Source of the DNA: Hormiphora californensis
Lineage: Eukaryota > Ctenophora > Tentaculata > Cydippida > Pleurobrachiidae
Direction of reading: 5' to 3'
Assembly (NCBI GenBank): GCA_020137815.1
Contig: CM035354.1
Span: 7,001,987-7,065,986, forward strand
DNA: 64,000 nt
Shown here: positions 17,645 to 28,927 of the stretch, in pieces
Layout: every line of letters begins with the position of its first letter
How positions within the stretch are numbered: the stretch's first letter is position 1
Program-made: the position numbers and the translations under genes
Notes under the pieces: model-generated
Told to the model about the DNA's origin: nothing
Seen by the model: only the letters and a program-made list of their open reading frames with translations
Databases searched by the model: none

Positions 17645-20098
17645 ATGCCGTTTGCGAACAAAGTGAAGCTCCAAGATGGAAATATGGGGGTTGTTGAGTG
17701 CGGTCTAGTGGTTAAACATGAGAACCAAGCAATTGGAATCCCTTTGACACATGTCACCGCGGAAATAGACATCACATTCTGTGCGGCAGAGGTGAAGCTT
17801 ACTCAGACGTACCTGAACAACTCCCCTGACCCACTCAACTGTGTCTACTTCTTTCCCACGGAGACGTCCGTTGCCCTCCACAAATTTACCGCCACCATCG
17901 TGGACAGGAAACTAAGTGGTGTAGTAAAAGAGAAGGAAGTTGCTCGGGAGGAGTTTTCCGATGCGGTCACGCAGGGGAAGACTGCATTTTTATTGGAGCA
18001 ACTAAAGCCCGACATCATGGAATTGATGGTTGGTAATCTGGGATCGAATGAAACGTGTCAGATAGAGATATGTTACATCCAGGAGTTACCTTTCCAAGAT
18101 CTCCTAACCCGTTTCACCTTACCTACCAGCATAGCACCACGATACATCCCAGCTAGTGACCCTGACCCGGTGGTGGGACTAATGAACATGCAGTACACTG
18201 GAGATGTGCCCCTCTCCATTGGGTTCCAGATTAAAATGAGGAGCGAGATCAAGAATATCACCTCACCCTCTCACAAGGTGGAAGTTACACAACACTCTGA
18301 GGAGGGGTGGTTCTGTGCTGGGGGGACTCTGGAGGATTTCACCTCACTTCTTGACAGGGATTTTGTGCTCACGCTGGAGTGTGATGACCCCCTGCTACCT
18401 GTTGTACTGTATGGAAACACAGAGCAGGGAGAAGTTGCTCTCATGATGTCGTTCATCCCTGAGACGCACGCCAAGGACCGGTTGTGTGAGTTTGTCTTTA
18501 TTGTCGACTGTTCTGGGTCCATGAATGGAGATAGGATTAGCAAGGCAAGAGAAGCTATGCGGGTGTTCATTCAGTCCCTTCCTGAGGACTGCTTCTTTAA
18601 CATAATTCGTTTTGGAAGTTCCTACGAGGTCCTGACCAGCAAATCTGTCCCTTACAACGATGAAACGCTGACAAAAGCAAAAGATTACATTGAAAAGTCT
18701 GTCCACGCTGATTTGGGTGGAACTGAAATCCTGGAACCACTGAAAACAGTGCTGGGTTGGAAATATGAAAAAGGTTACGAACGGCAGATTCTAATTCTCA
18801 CTGACGGAGCTGTTAGTAATACTGAGAATATTATTAAGACCATTAAAAATAGATCCAACAAAGACAAATGTCGTGTGTTCAGTTTGGGTATTGGTGATGG
18901 TGTCTCCCGGGAACTGGTAACAGGTATGGCAGAGGCTGGAGATGGGATCCAATTGTTCTGTACTTCCAACGAACCAATGAGGGAGAAAGTGATCAGAATG
19001 CTGTCATGTGCTTGCTCTAACCGATCTGAAATTAGTTGTGTCGAGATGGAGGGTCAGGAATCCCTCACCCCACCTGTACCCGTGACCCTGTTCACTGGAG
19101 AGAAAACTGTTCTGTACACCCTCACGCCCACCCTACCAGCTGAAATTACTGTCCATTGTTCGGGTAGTAAACATACAGTGACCAGTGGGAACTTTGTCCA
19201 GGTGCACTCTGACAATATGCCCAAGTTGGTTGCCCACAAGGTGGCTACTGGAGGTGTTGTCAGTGAGGGGAGAGGAGTTGAGTTGGCTCTTAACTACCAG
19301 GTGGTTACCAAGAAAACCTCCTTTGTGTGTGTTGATGGGGATGTCACTACTACTGCTAACATGCTTCCTAAATCAAATATGTGGGATGATGAAATGGAAA
19401 TGCAAATGATGTCGTTGCAAGCGTGCGGGTTAAATGGTGGAGGCCATCAATTCAGAAGTATGCCCAAGAAAAGTATGGGGTTCGGTTTGCCCTCTTTTGG
19501 AGGTCTCTTTAGTAGAAAGAAGAAGGCCAAAATTCATACTCCTGTCGAACGCTGTGCAAGACGTGTGGAATATACCAGCGACGGGAATAATGATCCAGCT
19601 TCTGCTCCACCAGGGGGGTCCGATTTGATGAGAATGTTACTTGACAAACAGAATCGTAGATCGGGAGCAGGTTCATCTCTTACGAAGAAAAGGATGGAAA
19701 AGTGGGGTTTTAGTAATCGTACTCCTCCGCCGGGTGTTGGAGAGAGTGGGAGTTTGGAAGCTGGTGAAGATGAACCCGGTGATCAACTTAACAAGCTGAT
19801 GGACCTGGCCGATACGAAGGGTCGCTTTACTGATCTTGCCAAGATTAGGGCTGTGTTTAAGTTAGGAGAGCTGATAGGCCAGTCATATGACGTCGATATT
19901 TCGCTGAAAAAGGAAGTAATTGATCTAAAAGCGATTCCACTTCCAGGGCCCTCCAATGGGTCTCTACAACCACCAAAAAAATTTACCGCGGGTACCGCGA
20001 TGGAGAAATCGGTCATTTCCGGGTTTATTTTGCACCTGCATAAATATAGGCTAGGACGAATGCGATATACGGTAAAAACCGTCTTTGGAAACAAGTAG
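17645..20098 (+). CDS. VWA5A-like protein, array unit 3, C-terminus replaced by a foldback element
   Basis: An open frame of 817 residues. The VIT and VWA domains are intact (DCSGS, GGT, LTDG present). The linker is the long type shared with unit 1 (about residues 570-690), with a Met-rich segment and GLPSFGGLFSRKKK. At 19875 a 1.3-kb inverted-repeat element interrupts the coding region. The frame runs about 74 codons into the element and stops at 20098. The displaced remainder (NFAEDIVATVLALVLLEIKF through FVSSF) is still recognisable at 21218-21408. The product therefore lacks the usual last 60 or so residues and has a transposon-encoded tail. Whether it is expressed or the element is spliced out is unknown. 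Confidence 0.8.
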   Translation: MPFANKVKLQDGNMGVVECGLVVKHENQAIGIPLTHVTAEIDITFCAAEVKLTQTYLNNSPDPLNCVYFFPTETSVALHKFTATIVDRKLSGVVKEKEVAREEFSDAVTQGKTAFLLEQLKPDIMELMVGNLGSNETCQIEICYIQELPFQDLLTRFTLPTSIAPRYIPASDPDPVVGLMNMQYTGDVPLSIGFQIKMRSEIKNITSPSHKVEVTQHSEEGWFCAGGTLEDFTSLLDRDFVLTLECDDPLLPVVLYGNTEQGEVALMMSFIPETHAKDRLCEFVFIVDCSGSMNGDRISKAREAMRVFIQSLPEDCFFNIIRFGSSYEVLTSKSVPYNDETLTKAKDYIEKSVHADLGGTEILEPLKTVLGWKYEKGYERQILILTDGAVSNTENIIKTIKNRSNKDKCRVFSLGIGDGVSRELVTGMAEAGDGIQLFCTSNEPMREKVIRMLSCACSNRSEISCVEMEGQESLTPPVPVTLFTGEKTVLYTLTPTLPAEITVHCSGSKHTVTSGNFVQVHSDNMPKLVAHKVATGGVVSEGRGVELALNYQVVTKKTSFVCVDGDVTTTANMLPKSNMWDDEMEMQMMSLQACGLNGGGHQFRSMPKKSMGFGLPSFGGLFSRKKKAKIHTPVERCARRVEYTSDGNNDPASAPPGGSDLMRMLLDKQNRRSGAGSSLTKKRMEKWGFSNRTPPPGVGESGSLEAGEDEPGDQLNKLMDLADTKGRFTDLAKIRAVFKLGELIGQSYDVDISLKKEVIDLKAIPLPGPSNGSLQPPKKFTAGTAMEKSVISGFILHLHKYRLGRMRYTVKTVFGNK

Positions 20099-21208
20099 AA
20101 AAGAAATCAAGGGCACTAAAGTGTGTAGCGTCCTCGCATTAGTGGGGGTAGGTGCTGGAATTAAGTCTCTATCTTATCAGGTTAATTAGATAATTGGATA
20201 ATTAGATGCGCACATAGCCGTTTTATGGTTATACGGTAAAAACCATCTTTGGAAAGGAGGAGAGAAAAAACCGAGGGTACTAGAGTGATCAGCGTCCTCG
20301 AATTAGTGGGGGTAGGTACCAAAATTAAGTTCCTATCTCATCGCGTTAATTAGATAATTGGATAATTAGGTATGCGCATGACCGTTTTTAGGTTACATGG
20401 CTATAGCCACTTAGGAATGGTTTAGAGACTTTTCATTGGTGCCATTTTGTAGGCAATAGCCAAGTTATTGGGGGTCGACGTCGGACTTTTAAGCTCTATA
20501 TTCAACCGTTTAGCCGTTATTTGGCATATAAGGTGCTCAAAATGAGCAAAAAAGCGGTAAAAAGACCGATTTTGAGCACCTTTAAAGCCATATAACGGCT
20601 AAACGGTTGAATATAGAGCTTAAAAGTCAGACTTCGACCCCCCATAACTTGGCTATTGCCTACAAAATGGTACCAATGAAAAGTCTCTAAACCATTCCTA
20701 AGTGGCTATAGCCATGTAACCTAAAAACGGTTATGCGCATACCTAATTATCCAATTATCTAATTAATGCGATGAGATAGGAAATTAATTTTGGTACCTAC
20801 CCCCACTAATTCGAGGACGTTGATCACTCTAGTACCCTCGGTTTTTTCTCTATTTACCGTATAACCATAAAACGGCTATGTGCGCATCTAATTATCCAAT
20901 TATCTAATTAACCTGATAAGATAGAGACTTAATTCAAGCACCTACCCCTACTAATGCGAGGACGCTACACACTTTAGTGCCCTTGATTTCTTTTCTACTT
21001 GTTTCCAAAGACGGTTTTTACCGTATATCGCATTCGTCCTAGGCTATATTGATGCAGGTGCAAAATAAACCCGGAAATGACCGATTTCTCCATCGCGGTA
21101 CCCGCGGTAAATTTTTTTGGTGGTTGTAGAGACCCATTGGAGTGCCCTGGAAGTGGAATCGCTTTTAGATCAATTAGTTCCATTTCACAACGTCATATGA
21201 CTGGCCTA
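19875..21208. mobile_element. 1.3-kb foldback element inserted in VWA5A unit 3
   Basis: A nearly perfect palindrome of 1334 bp. It starts with TAGGCCAGTCATATGACG and ends with its complement; the centre lies at about 20545-20560. A 3-bp direct repeat TGA flanks it (19872-19874 and 21209-21211). Units 2 and 4-7 show the uninterrupted site (GAGCTGACGACAG). No transposase is encoded. The arms contain several short repeated modules around TAATTAGATAATTGGATAATT. Confidence 0.85.
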
Positions 21209-21211
21209 TGA

Positions 21212-21408
21212 AGTCAGTCAGTAACTTTGCAGAGGACATCGTAGCAACTGTTCTGGCTCTGGTTTTGTTGGAAATCAAGTTTGGGGTACAACGGGATGTT
21301 TGGTATAGGTTTGCTGGGAAATCTGAGAAGTGGCTGGATGGAAAGATCTCCAAAGAAGAGGTGAAAAATCTCAAGGATGAAATGAAAAACTTTGTCTCTT
21401 CTTTCTGA
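21212..21408 (+). pseudogene. Displaced 3' end of VWA5A unit 3
   Basis: Encodes the C-terminal domain residues from SNFAEDIVATV to FVSSF, in phase with what units 2 and 4-7 encode. It is separated from its gene by the foldback element at 19875-21208. Confidence 0.85.
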
Positions 21409-21646
21409 AAAAGAAATGTATAATTACTAGACAGTTATTAATATTTAGAGTAAGTTCTTTTATATTTTTATTGGGATTTTTTGTGATTGTAATCTTTATT
21501 TATTTGTAAAATGTGTATTAATTATAATTCCTTTTTTTGTAAAACATCGATTTATTTATTTTTTTTTCTCAAAACATGTCGTTTGAAAAGTATTGCCTCC
21601 AATTTCCCTCTATATCAACCACCTATCTGTTATAGCAATCCAGAGT

Positions 21647-21759
21647 ATGCCCGATAACTTTCCTACTCCGATTGAGCCGGCCAAAGTCTGCCAGGTCCTC
21701 TCTACCATTCTCTCCCGACAAAAAGACAACTATGTTCGGTCCGAGGAAATGGGAAAACT
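21647..21759 (+). pseudogene. Truncated copy of TADA3 exon 1 (spacer between units 3 and 4)
   Basis: Same extent and same end (GGAAAACT) as the copy at 16784. It is followed by about 78 bp of antisense LINE and then by a DNA element. Confidence 0.9.
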
Positions 21760-21837
21760 CATTGCTGTCTTTGATGCTCATATACCGTTTCACAGGGGTA
21801 GCTGGTGCAGGCTTCTTCTCTTGCTGACCAGAACTAC
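21760..21837 (-). mobile_element. Remnant of the LINE 5' fragment
   Basis: Matches the first bases of the LINE piece in the spacer between units 2 and 3 as far as GAACTACACC. It is then cut off by the CCCCGATTTAG element, which removed the rest of the LINE fragment. Confidence 0.75.
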
Positions 21838-22670
21838 ACCCCGATTTAGGGACAGGATTTTTTTCCCCAAAAATTTTTTGAATTTTTTTTGTGACATTTT
21901 TTGTGAAATTTTTTTGAAAATTTTTCAAAAAGATACCAGCCACGTCCGAATCGTGTTTCGAATCAGTGAATCTTATCGCATGTCCTGCTGCTAATTAGAC
22001 GGTTCGGAACGAACCGATACGTGATCCCCATGGGACCATTGAATCACAAGTTCACCAAGCGTCAAAATTTCGATTCGATGGGGATCACGTTTCGATTCGT
22101 TCCGAACCGTCTAATTAGCAGCAGGACATGCGATAAGATACACCGATTCGAAACACGATTCGGACGTGGCTGGTATACCTTTAAAAAAATTTAAAACTTT
22201 TTGCAAAATTTTACAGTACGATTGTCAATGCTTTCATCGGTGCTCCCCATAAATTTTGAGAGAAAAAGTTATTTTGAATTTTACTTCCTCACCCGCTTAT
22301 GGTGCCCCGATTCAGTATGGTATCACGTATCGGTTCGTTTCGAATCCGCTAATTAGACAGGACATCCAGTAAGCTGCACCGATTCGAAATACAAATCGGA
22401 CGGGCTGGTATAACTTAGAAAATTTTTCACATTTTTTTTGAAAAAAAAACTATTTTATATTTTTCTATTTCTAATCAGAAATGATGATGTCATCAATACA
22501 TGAATATTGCATATAACAGTTAGAGGTGTCTTTAGTCTTAATAATATAGCATTTTGGGCATAAAATAGGTTTTTATGGGGCAAATATGGCTCACCCCGAT
22601 TTAGTGGACATCCCGATTTAGTGGACAAGACCCTTTCCCCCGAGGGTGTCCCTAAATCGGGGTCCGACTG
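21838..22670. mobile_element. Pogo/Tigger-type non-autonomous element, left end damaged
   Basis: The right end reads TAAATCGGGGTCCGACTG followed by TA. The left end retains CCCCGATTTAGGGAC but lacks the first bases (CAGTCGGA). The interior contains a large imperfect inverted repeat around ATGGGGATCACG and CGGTTCGTTCCGAACCG-like words. The same element with both ends complete lies at 28928-29746. Confidence 0.75.
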
Positions 22671-22800
22671 TACCGTGTGGGGCAATAAAAATGCCCCCAA
22701 GTCTACCATAGTTCCAGATATCGTGGAGTGCTAAAATTTGGTACAGTAACTCTATGAGACAAATAAATAACTTGAAAATATCAACGAACTACAAAATAGG

Positions 22801-22835
22801 CCCTCTTTCCGCGGATGAAGCGCACGGAAAGAGGG
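22801..22835. other. Perfect 11-bp stem hairpin upstream of unit 4
   Basis: CCCTCTTTCCG and CGGAAAGAGGG pair around a 13-base loop. It is followed by a GC-rich stretch unlike the AT-rich surroundings. An identical copy is at 26546-26580. It is not a tRNA. Function unknown. Confidence 0.6.
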
Positions 22836-22977
22836 TCGACCAACGCAAGCGACGTTAGGCTGCACCGCCACGGGACTTCCTGGCTTTTTTAATGTCCTTG
22901 CGTCTAAATTTCTTGCATTTTACTATCGCAAAATAAGAAAAAAAATTAACTTGTAAAATCAATTTATTTAGTTAGAG

Positions 22978-25153
22978 ATGCCGTTTGCGAACAAAGTGAA
23001 GCTCCAAGATGGAAATCTGGGGGTTGTTGAGTGCGGTCTAGTGGTTAAACATGAGAACCAAACAATCGGAATCCCTCTGACACACGTAACTGCGGAAATA
23101 GACATCATATTCTGTGCGGCAGAGGTGAAGCTTACTCAGACATACCTCAACAACTCCCCTGACCCACTCAACTGTATCTACTTCTTTCCCACGGAGACGT
23201 CCGTTGCCCTCCACAAATTTACCGCCACCATCGGGGACAGGAAACTAAGTGGTGTAGTAAAAGAGAAGGAAGTGGCTCGGGAGGAGTTTTCCGATGCGGT
23301 CAGGCAGGGGAAGACTGCATTTTTATTGGAGGAACTGAAGCCCGACATCATGGAATTGATGGTTGGTAATCTGGGATCGAATGAAACGTGTCAGATAGAG
23401 ATATGTTACATCCAGGAGTTACCTTTTCAGGATCTCCTAACCCGTTTCACCCTACCTACCAGCATAGCACCACGATACATCCCAGCTAGTGACCCTGACC
23501 CGGTGGTGGGACTAATGAACATGCAGTACACTGGAGATGTGCCCCTCTCCATTGGGTTCCAAATTAAAATGAGGAGTGAGATCAAGAATATCACCTCACC
23601 CTCTCACAAGGTGGAAGTTACTCAATACTCTGAGGAGGGGTGGTTCTGTGCAGGGGGGACTCTGGAGGACTTCACCTCACTTCTTGACCGGGATTTTGTG
23701 CTCACGCTGGAGTGTGATGACCCCCTGCTACCTGTTGTACTGTATGAAAACACAGAGCAGGGAGAAGTTGCTCTCATGATGTCGTTCATCCCTGAGACGC
23801 ACGCCAAGGATCGGTTGTGTGAGTTTGTCTTTATTGTCGACTGTTCTGGGTCCATGGATGGAGAGAGGATTAGCAAGGCGAGAGAAGCTATGAGGGTGTT
23901 CATTCAGTCCCTTCCTGAGGACTGCTTCTTTAACATAATTCGTTTTGGAAGTTCCTACGAGGTCCTGACCAGCAAATCTGTCACGTACAACGATGAAACG
24001 CTGAAAAAGGCAAAAGATTACATTGACAAGAGTGTCGACGCTGATATGGGTGGAACGGAACTCCTGAAGCCACTGAAAAAAGTGCTGGGGTGGAAATATA
24101 AAAAAGGTTACGAACGACAGATTCTAATTCTCACTGACGGAGCTGTTAGTAATACTGAGAAAGTCATTAAGACCATTAAAAACAGATCCAACAAAGACAA
24201 ATGTCGTGTGTTCAGTTTGGGTATTGGTGATGGTGTCTCCCGGGAACTGGTAAAAGGTATGGCAGAGGCTGGCGATGGGATCCAATTGTTCTGTACTTCC
24301 AACGAACCAATGAGGGAGAAAGTTATAAGAATGCTGTCATGTGCTTGCTCGAACCGATCTGAAATTAGTTGTGTCGAGATGGAGGGTCAGGAATTCCTCA
24401 CCCCACCTGCACCCGTGACCCTGTTCACTGGAGAGAAAACTGTCCTGTACAACCTCACACCCATCCTACCAGCTGAAATTACTGTCCATTGTTCGGGTAG
24501 TAAACATACAGTGACCAGTGGGAACTTTGTCCAGGTGCACTCTGGCAAGATGCCCAAGTTGGTGGCCCACAAGGTGGCTACTGGAGGTGTTGTCAGTGAG
24601 GGGAGAGGAGTTGAGTTGGCTCTTAACTACCAGGTGGTTACCAAGGAAACCTCCTTCGTCTGTGTTGATGGATGTTACTTACACCGCCAACATGGTGGCC
24701 AGAGAGGAAGAGGAAGAAGAAAACTACTTAGTAGATTGCAATCTGTTTGGACCGTCGTCACCTCCACCTCTTAGGAAGAAAAGGATGGTAAAGAGTCGTT
24801 GTACCCCTCTGCCGGGTGTTGGAGAGGGTGGGAGTTTGGAAGCTGGTGAAGATGAACCCGGTGATCAACTTAACAAGCTGATGGACCTGGCCGATACGAA
24901 GGGTCGCTTTACTGATCTTGCCAAGATTAGGGCTGTGTTTAAGTTGGGAGAGCTGACGACAGCTAGTAACTTTGCAGAGGACATCGTAGCAACTGTTCTG
25001 GCTCTGGTTTTGTTGGAAATCAAGTTTGGGGTACAACGGGATGTTTGGTATAGGTTTGCTGGGAAATCTGAGAAGTGGCTGGATGGAAAGATCTCCAAAG
25101 AAGAGGTGAAAAATCTCAAGGATGAAATGAAAAACTTTGTCTCTTCTTTCTGA
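22978..25153 (+). pseudogene. VWA5A-like array unit 4, 2-bp deletion truncates the frame
   Basis: The frame from ATG 22978 encodes an intact VIT domain, the VWA domain (DCSGSMDGERISKAREAM) and the following beta region. At about 24670, GATGGGGATGTT of units 2, 6 and 7 is GATGGATGTT. This 2-bp loss diverts the frame to a stop at 24774 (598 residues). The original frame continues undamaged to 25153, including the acidic linker and the C-terminal domain. If translated it would lack the C-terminal domain. Unit 5 has the same lesion, so the deletion preceded their duplication. Confidence 0.85.
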
Positions 25154-25391
25154 AAAAGAAATGTATAATTACTAGACAGTTATTAATATTTAGAGTAAGT
25201 TCTTTTATATTTTTATTGGGATTTTTTGTGATTGTAATCTTTATTTATTTGTAAAATGTGTATTAATTATAATTCCTTTTTTTGTAAAACATCGATTTAT
25301 TTATTTTTTTTTCTCAAAACATGTCGTTTGAAAAGTATTGCCTCCAATTTCCCTCTATATCAACCACCTATCTGTTATAGCAATCCAGAGT

Positions 25392-25504
25392 ATGCCCGAT
25401 AACTTTCCTACTCCGATTGAGCCGGCCAAAGTCTGCCAGGTCCTCTCTACCATTCTCTCCCGACAAAAAGACAACTATGTTCGGTCCGAGGAAATGGGAA
25501 AACT
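25392..25504 (+). pseudogene. Truncated copy of TADA3 exon 1 (spacer between units 4 and 5)
   Basis: Part of the 3,745-bp repeat shared with the preceding spacer, with the same truncation at GGAAAACT. Confidence 0.9.
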
Positions 25505-25582
25505 CATTGCTGTCTTTGATGCTCATATACCGTTTCACAGGGGTAGCTGGTGCAGGCTTCTTCTCTTGCTGACCAGAACTAC
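25505..25582 (-). mobile_element. Remnant of the LINE 5' fragment
   Basis: Duplicate of 21760-21837, offset by 3,745 bp. Confidence 0.75.
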
Positions 25583-26415
25583 ACCCCGATTTAGGGACAG
25601 GATTTTTTTCCCCAAAAATTTTTTGAATTTTTTTTGTGACATTTTTTGTGAAATTTTTTTGAAAATTTTTCAAAAAGATACCAGCCACGTCCGAATCGTG
25701 TTTCGAATCAGTGAATCTTATCGCATGTCCTGCTGCTAATTAGACGGTTCGGAACGAACCGATACGTGATCCCCATGGGACCATTGAATCACAAGTTCAC
25801 CAAGCGTCAAAATTTCGATTCGATGGGGATCACGTTTCGATTCGTTCCGAACCGTCTAATTAGCAGCAGGACATGCGATAAGATACACCGATTCGAAACA
25901 CGATTCGGACGTGGCTGGTATACCTTTAAAAAAATTTAAAACTTTTTGCAAAATTTTACAGTACGATTGTCAATGCTTTCATCGGTGCTCCCCATAAATT
26001 TTGAGAGAAAAAGTTATTTTGAATTTTACTTCCTCACCCGCTTATGGTGCCCCGATTCAGTATGGTATCACGTATCGGTTCGTTTCGAATCCGCTAATTA
26101 GACAGGACATCCAGTAAGCTGCACCGATTCGAAATACAAATCGGACGGGCTGGTATAACTTAGAAAATTTTTCACATTTTTTTTGAAAAAAAAACTATTT
26201 TATATTTTTCTATTTCTAATCAGAAATGATGATGTCATCAATACATGAATATTGCATATAACAGTTAGAGGTGTCTTTAGTCTTAATAATATAGCATTTT
26301 GGGCATAAAATAGGTTTTTATGGGGCAAATATGGCTCACCCCGATTTAGTGGACATCCCGATTTAGTGGACAAGACCCTTTCCCCCGAGGGTGTCCCTAA
26401 ATCGGGGTCCGACTG
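25583..26415. mobile_element. Pogo/Tigger-type non-autonomous element, second copy
   Basis: Duplicate of 21838-22670 at an offset of 3,745 bp, with the same damaged left end. It arrived by segmental duplication rather than a new insertion. Confidence 0.75.
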
Positions 26416-26545
26416 TACCGTGTGGGGCAATAAAAATGCCCCCAAGTCTACCATAGTTCCAGATATCGTGGAGTGCTAAAATTTGGTACAGTAACTCTAT
26501 GAGACAAATAAATAACTTGAAAATATCAACGAACTACAAAATAGG

Positions 26546-26580
26546 CCCTCTTTCCGCGGATGAAGCGCACGGAAAGAGGG
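26546..26580. other. Perfect 11-bp stem hairpin upstream of unit 5
   Basis: Identical to 22801-22835 and carried along in the 3,745-bp duplication. Confidence 0.6.
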
Positions 26581-26722
26581 TCGACCAACGCAAGCGACGT
26601 TAGGCTGCACCGCCACGGAACTTCCTGGCTTTTTTTAATGTCCTTGCGTCTAAATTTCTTGCATTTTACTATCGTAGAATAAGAAAAAAAATAACTTGTA
26701 AAATCAAATTATTTAGTTAGAG

Positions 26723-28898
26723 ATGCCGTTTGCGAACAAAGTGAAGCTCCAAGATGGAAATCTGGGGGTTGTTGAGTGCGGTCTAGTGGTTAAACATGAG
26801 AACCAAGCAATTGGAATCCCTCTGACACACGTAACTGCGGAAATAGACATCACATTCTGTGCGGCAGAGGTGAAGCTTACTCAGACATACCTCAACAACT
26901 CCCCTGACCCACTCAACTGTGTCTACTTCTTTCCCACGGAGACGTCCGTTGCCCTCCACAAATTTACCGCCACCATCGGGGACAGGAAACTAAGTGGTGT
27001 AGTAAAAGAGAAGGAAGTGGCTCGGGAGGAGTTTTCCGATGCGGTCAGGCAGGGGAAGACTGCATTTTTATTGGAGGAACTGAAGCCCGACATCATGGAA
27101 TTGATGGTTGGCAATCTGGGATCGAATGAAACGTGTCAGATAGAGATATGTTACATCCAGGAGTTACCTTTCCAAGATCTCCTAACCCGTTTCACCCTAC
27201 CTACCAGCATAGCACCACGATACATCCCAGCTAGTGACCCTGACCCGGTGGTGGGACTAATGAACATGCAGTACACTGGAGATGTGCCCCTCTCCATTGG
27301 GTTCCAAATTAAAATGAGGAGTGAGATCAAGAATATCACCTCACCCTCTCACAAGGTGGAAGTTACTCAATACTCTGAGGAGGGGTGGTTCTGTGCAGGG
27401 GGGACTCTGGAGGACTTCACCTCACTTCTTGACCGGGATTTTGTGCTCACGCTGGAGTGTGATGACCCCCTGCTACCTGTTGTACTGTATGAAAACACAG
27501 AGCAGGGAGAAGTTGCTCTCATGATGTCGTTCATCCCTGAGACGCACGCCAAGGACCGGTTGTGTGAGTTTGTCTTTATTGTCGACTGTTCTGGGTCCAT
27601 GGATGGAGAGAGGATTAGCAAGGCGAGAGAAGCTATGAGGGTGTTCATTCAGTCCCTTCCTGAGGACTGCTTCTTTAACATAATTCGTTTTGGAAGTTCC
27701 TACGAGGTCCTCACCAGCAAATCTGTCACGTACAACGATGAAACGCTGAAAAAGGCAAAAGATTACATTGACAAGAGTGTCGACGCTGATATGGGTGGAA
27801 CGGAACTCCTGAAGCCACTGAAAAAAGTGCTGGGGTGGAAATATAAAAAAGGTTACGAACGACAGATTCTAATTCTCACTGACGGAGCTGTTAGTAATAC
27901 TGAGAAAGTCATTAAGACCATTAAAAACAGATCCAACAAAGACAAATGTCGTGTGTTCAGTTTGGGTATTGGTGATGGTGTCTCCCGGGAACTGGTAAAA
28001 GGTATGGCAGAGGCTGGCGATGGGATCCAATTGTTCTGTACTTCCAACGAACCAATGAGGGAGAAAGTTATAAGAATGCTGTCATGTGCTTGCTCGAACC
28101 GATCTGAAATTAGTTGTGTCGAGATGGAGGGTCAGGAATTCCTCACCCCACCTGCACCCGTGACCCTGTTCACTGGAGAGAAAACTGTCCTGTACAACCT
28201 CACACCCATCCTACCAGCTGAAATTACTGTCCATTGTTCGGGTAGTAAACATACAGTGACCAGTGGGAACTTTGTCCAGGTGCACTCTGGCAAGATGCCC
28301 AAGTTGGTGGCCCACAAGGTGGCTACTGGAGGTGTTGTCAGTGAGGGGAGAGGAGTTGAGTTGGCTCTTAACTACCAGGTGGTTACCAAGGAAACCTCCT
28401 TCGTCTGTGTTGATGGATGTTACTTACACCGCCAACATGGTGGCCAGAGAGGAAGAGGAAGAAGAAAACTACTTAGTAGATTGCAATCTGTTTGGACCGT
28501 CGTCACCTCCACCTCTTAGGAAGAAAAGGATGGTAAAGAGTCGTTGTACCCCTCTGCCGGGTGTTGGAGAGGGTGGGAGTTTGGAAGCTGGTGAAGATGA
28601 ACCCGGTGATCAACTTAACAAGCTGATGGACCTGGCCGATACGAAGGGTCGCTTTACTGATCTTGCCAAGATTAGGGGTGTGTTTAAGTTAGGAGAGCTG
28701 ACGACAGTCAGTAACTTTGCAGAGGACATCGTAGCAACTGTTCTGGCTCTGGTTTTGTTGGAAATCAAGTTTGGGGTACAACGGGATGTTTGGTATAGGT
28801 TTGCTGGGAAATCTGAGAAGTGGCTGGATGGAAAGATCTCCAAAGAAGAGTTGAAAAATCTCAAGGATGAAATGAAAAACTTTGTCTCTTCTTTCTGA
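26723..28898 (+). pseudogene. VWA5A-like array unit 5, same 2-bp deletion as unit 4
   Basis: Nearly identical to unit 4. The VIT and VWA domains are intact, the frame is diverted at about 28415 by the shared 2-bp deletion and stops at 28519 (598 residues). The remaining linker and C-terminal domain are open in the next frame to 28898. The last part (TTVSNFAED, ISKEELKNL) resembles unit 2 rather than unit 4 (TTASNFAED, ISKEEVKNL), which suggests gene conversion or unequal exchange among units. Confidence 0.85.
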
Positions 28899-28927
28899 AA
28901 AAGAAATGTATAATTACTAGACAGTTA

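Noticed and set aside
19875-20098. New protein domain at the C-terminus of VWA5A unit 3
   Set aside because: The residues come entirely from one arm of the foldback element, and the mirrored arm encodes the same peptide on the other strand.
22801-22870. tRNA or known structured RNA
   Set aside because: The hairpin has no cloverleaf, and the T-loop and anticodon arms are missing.
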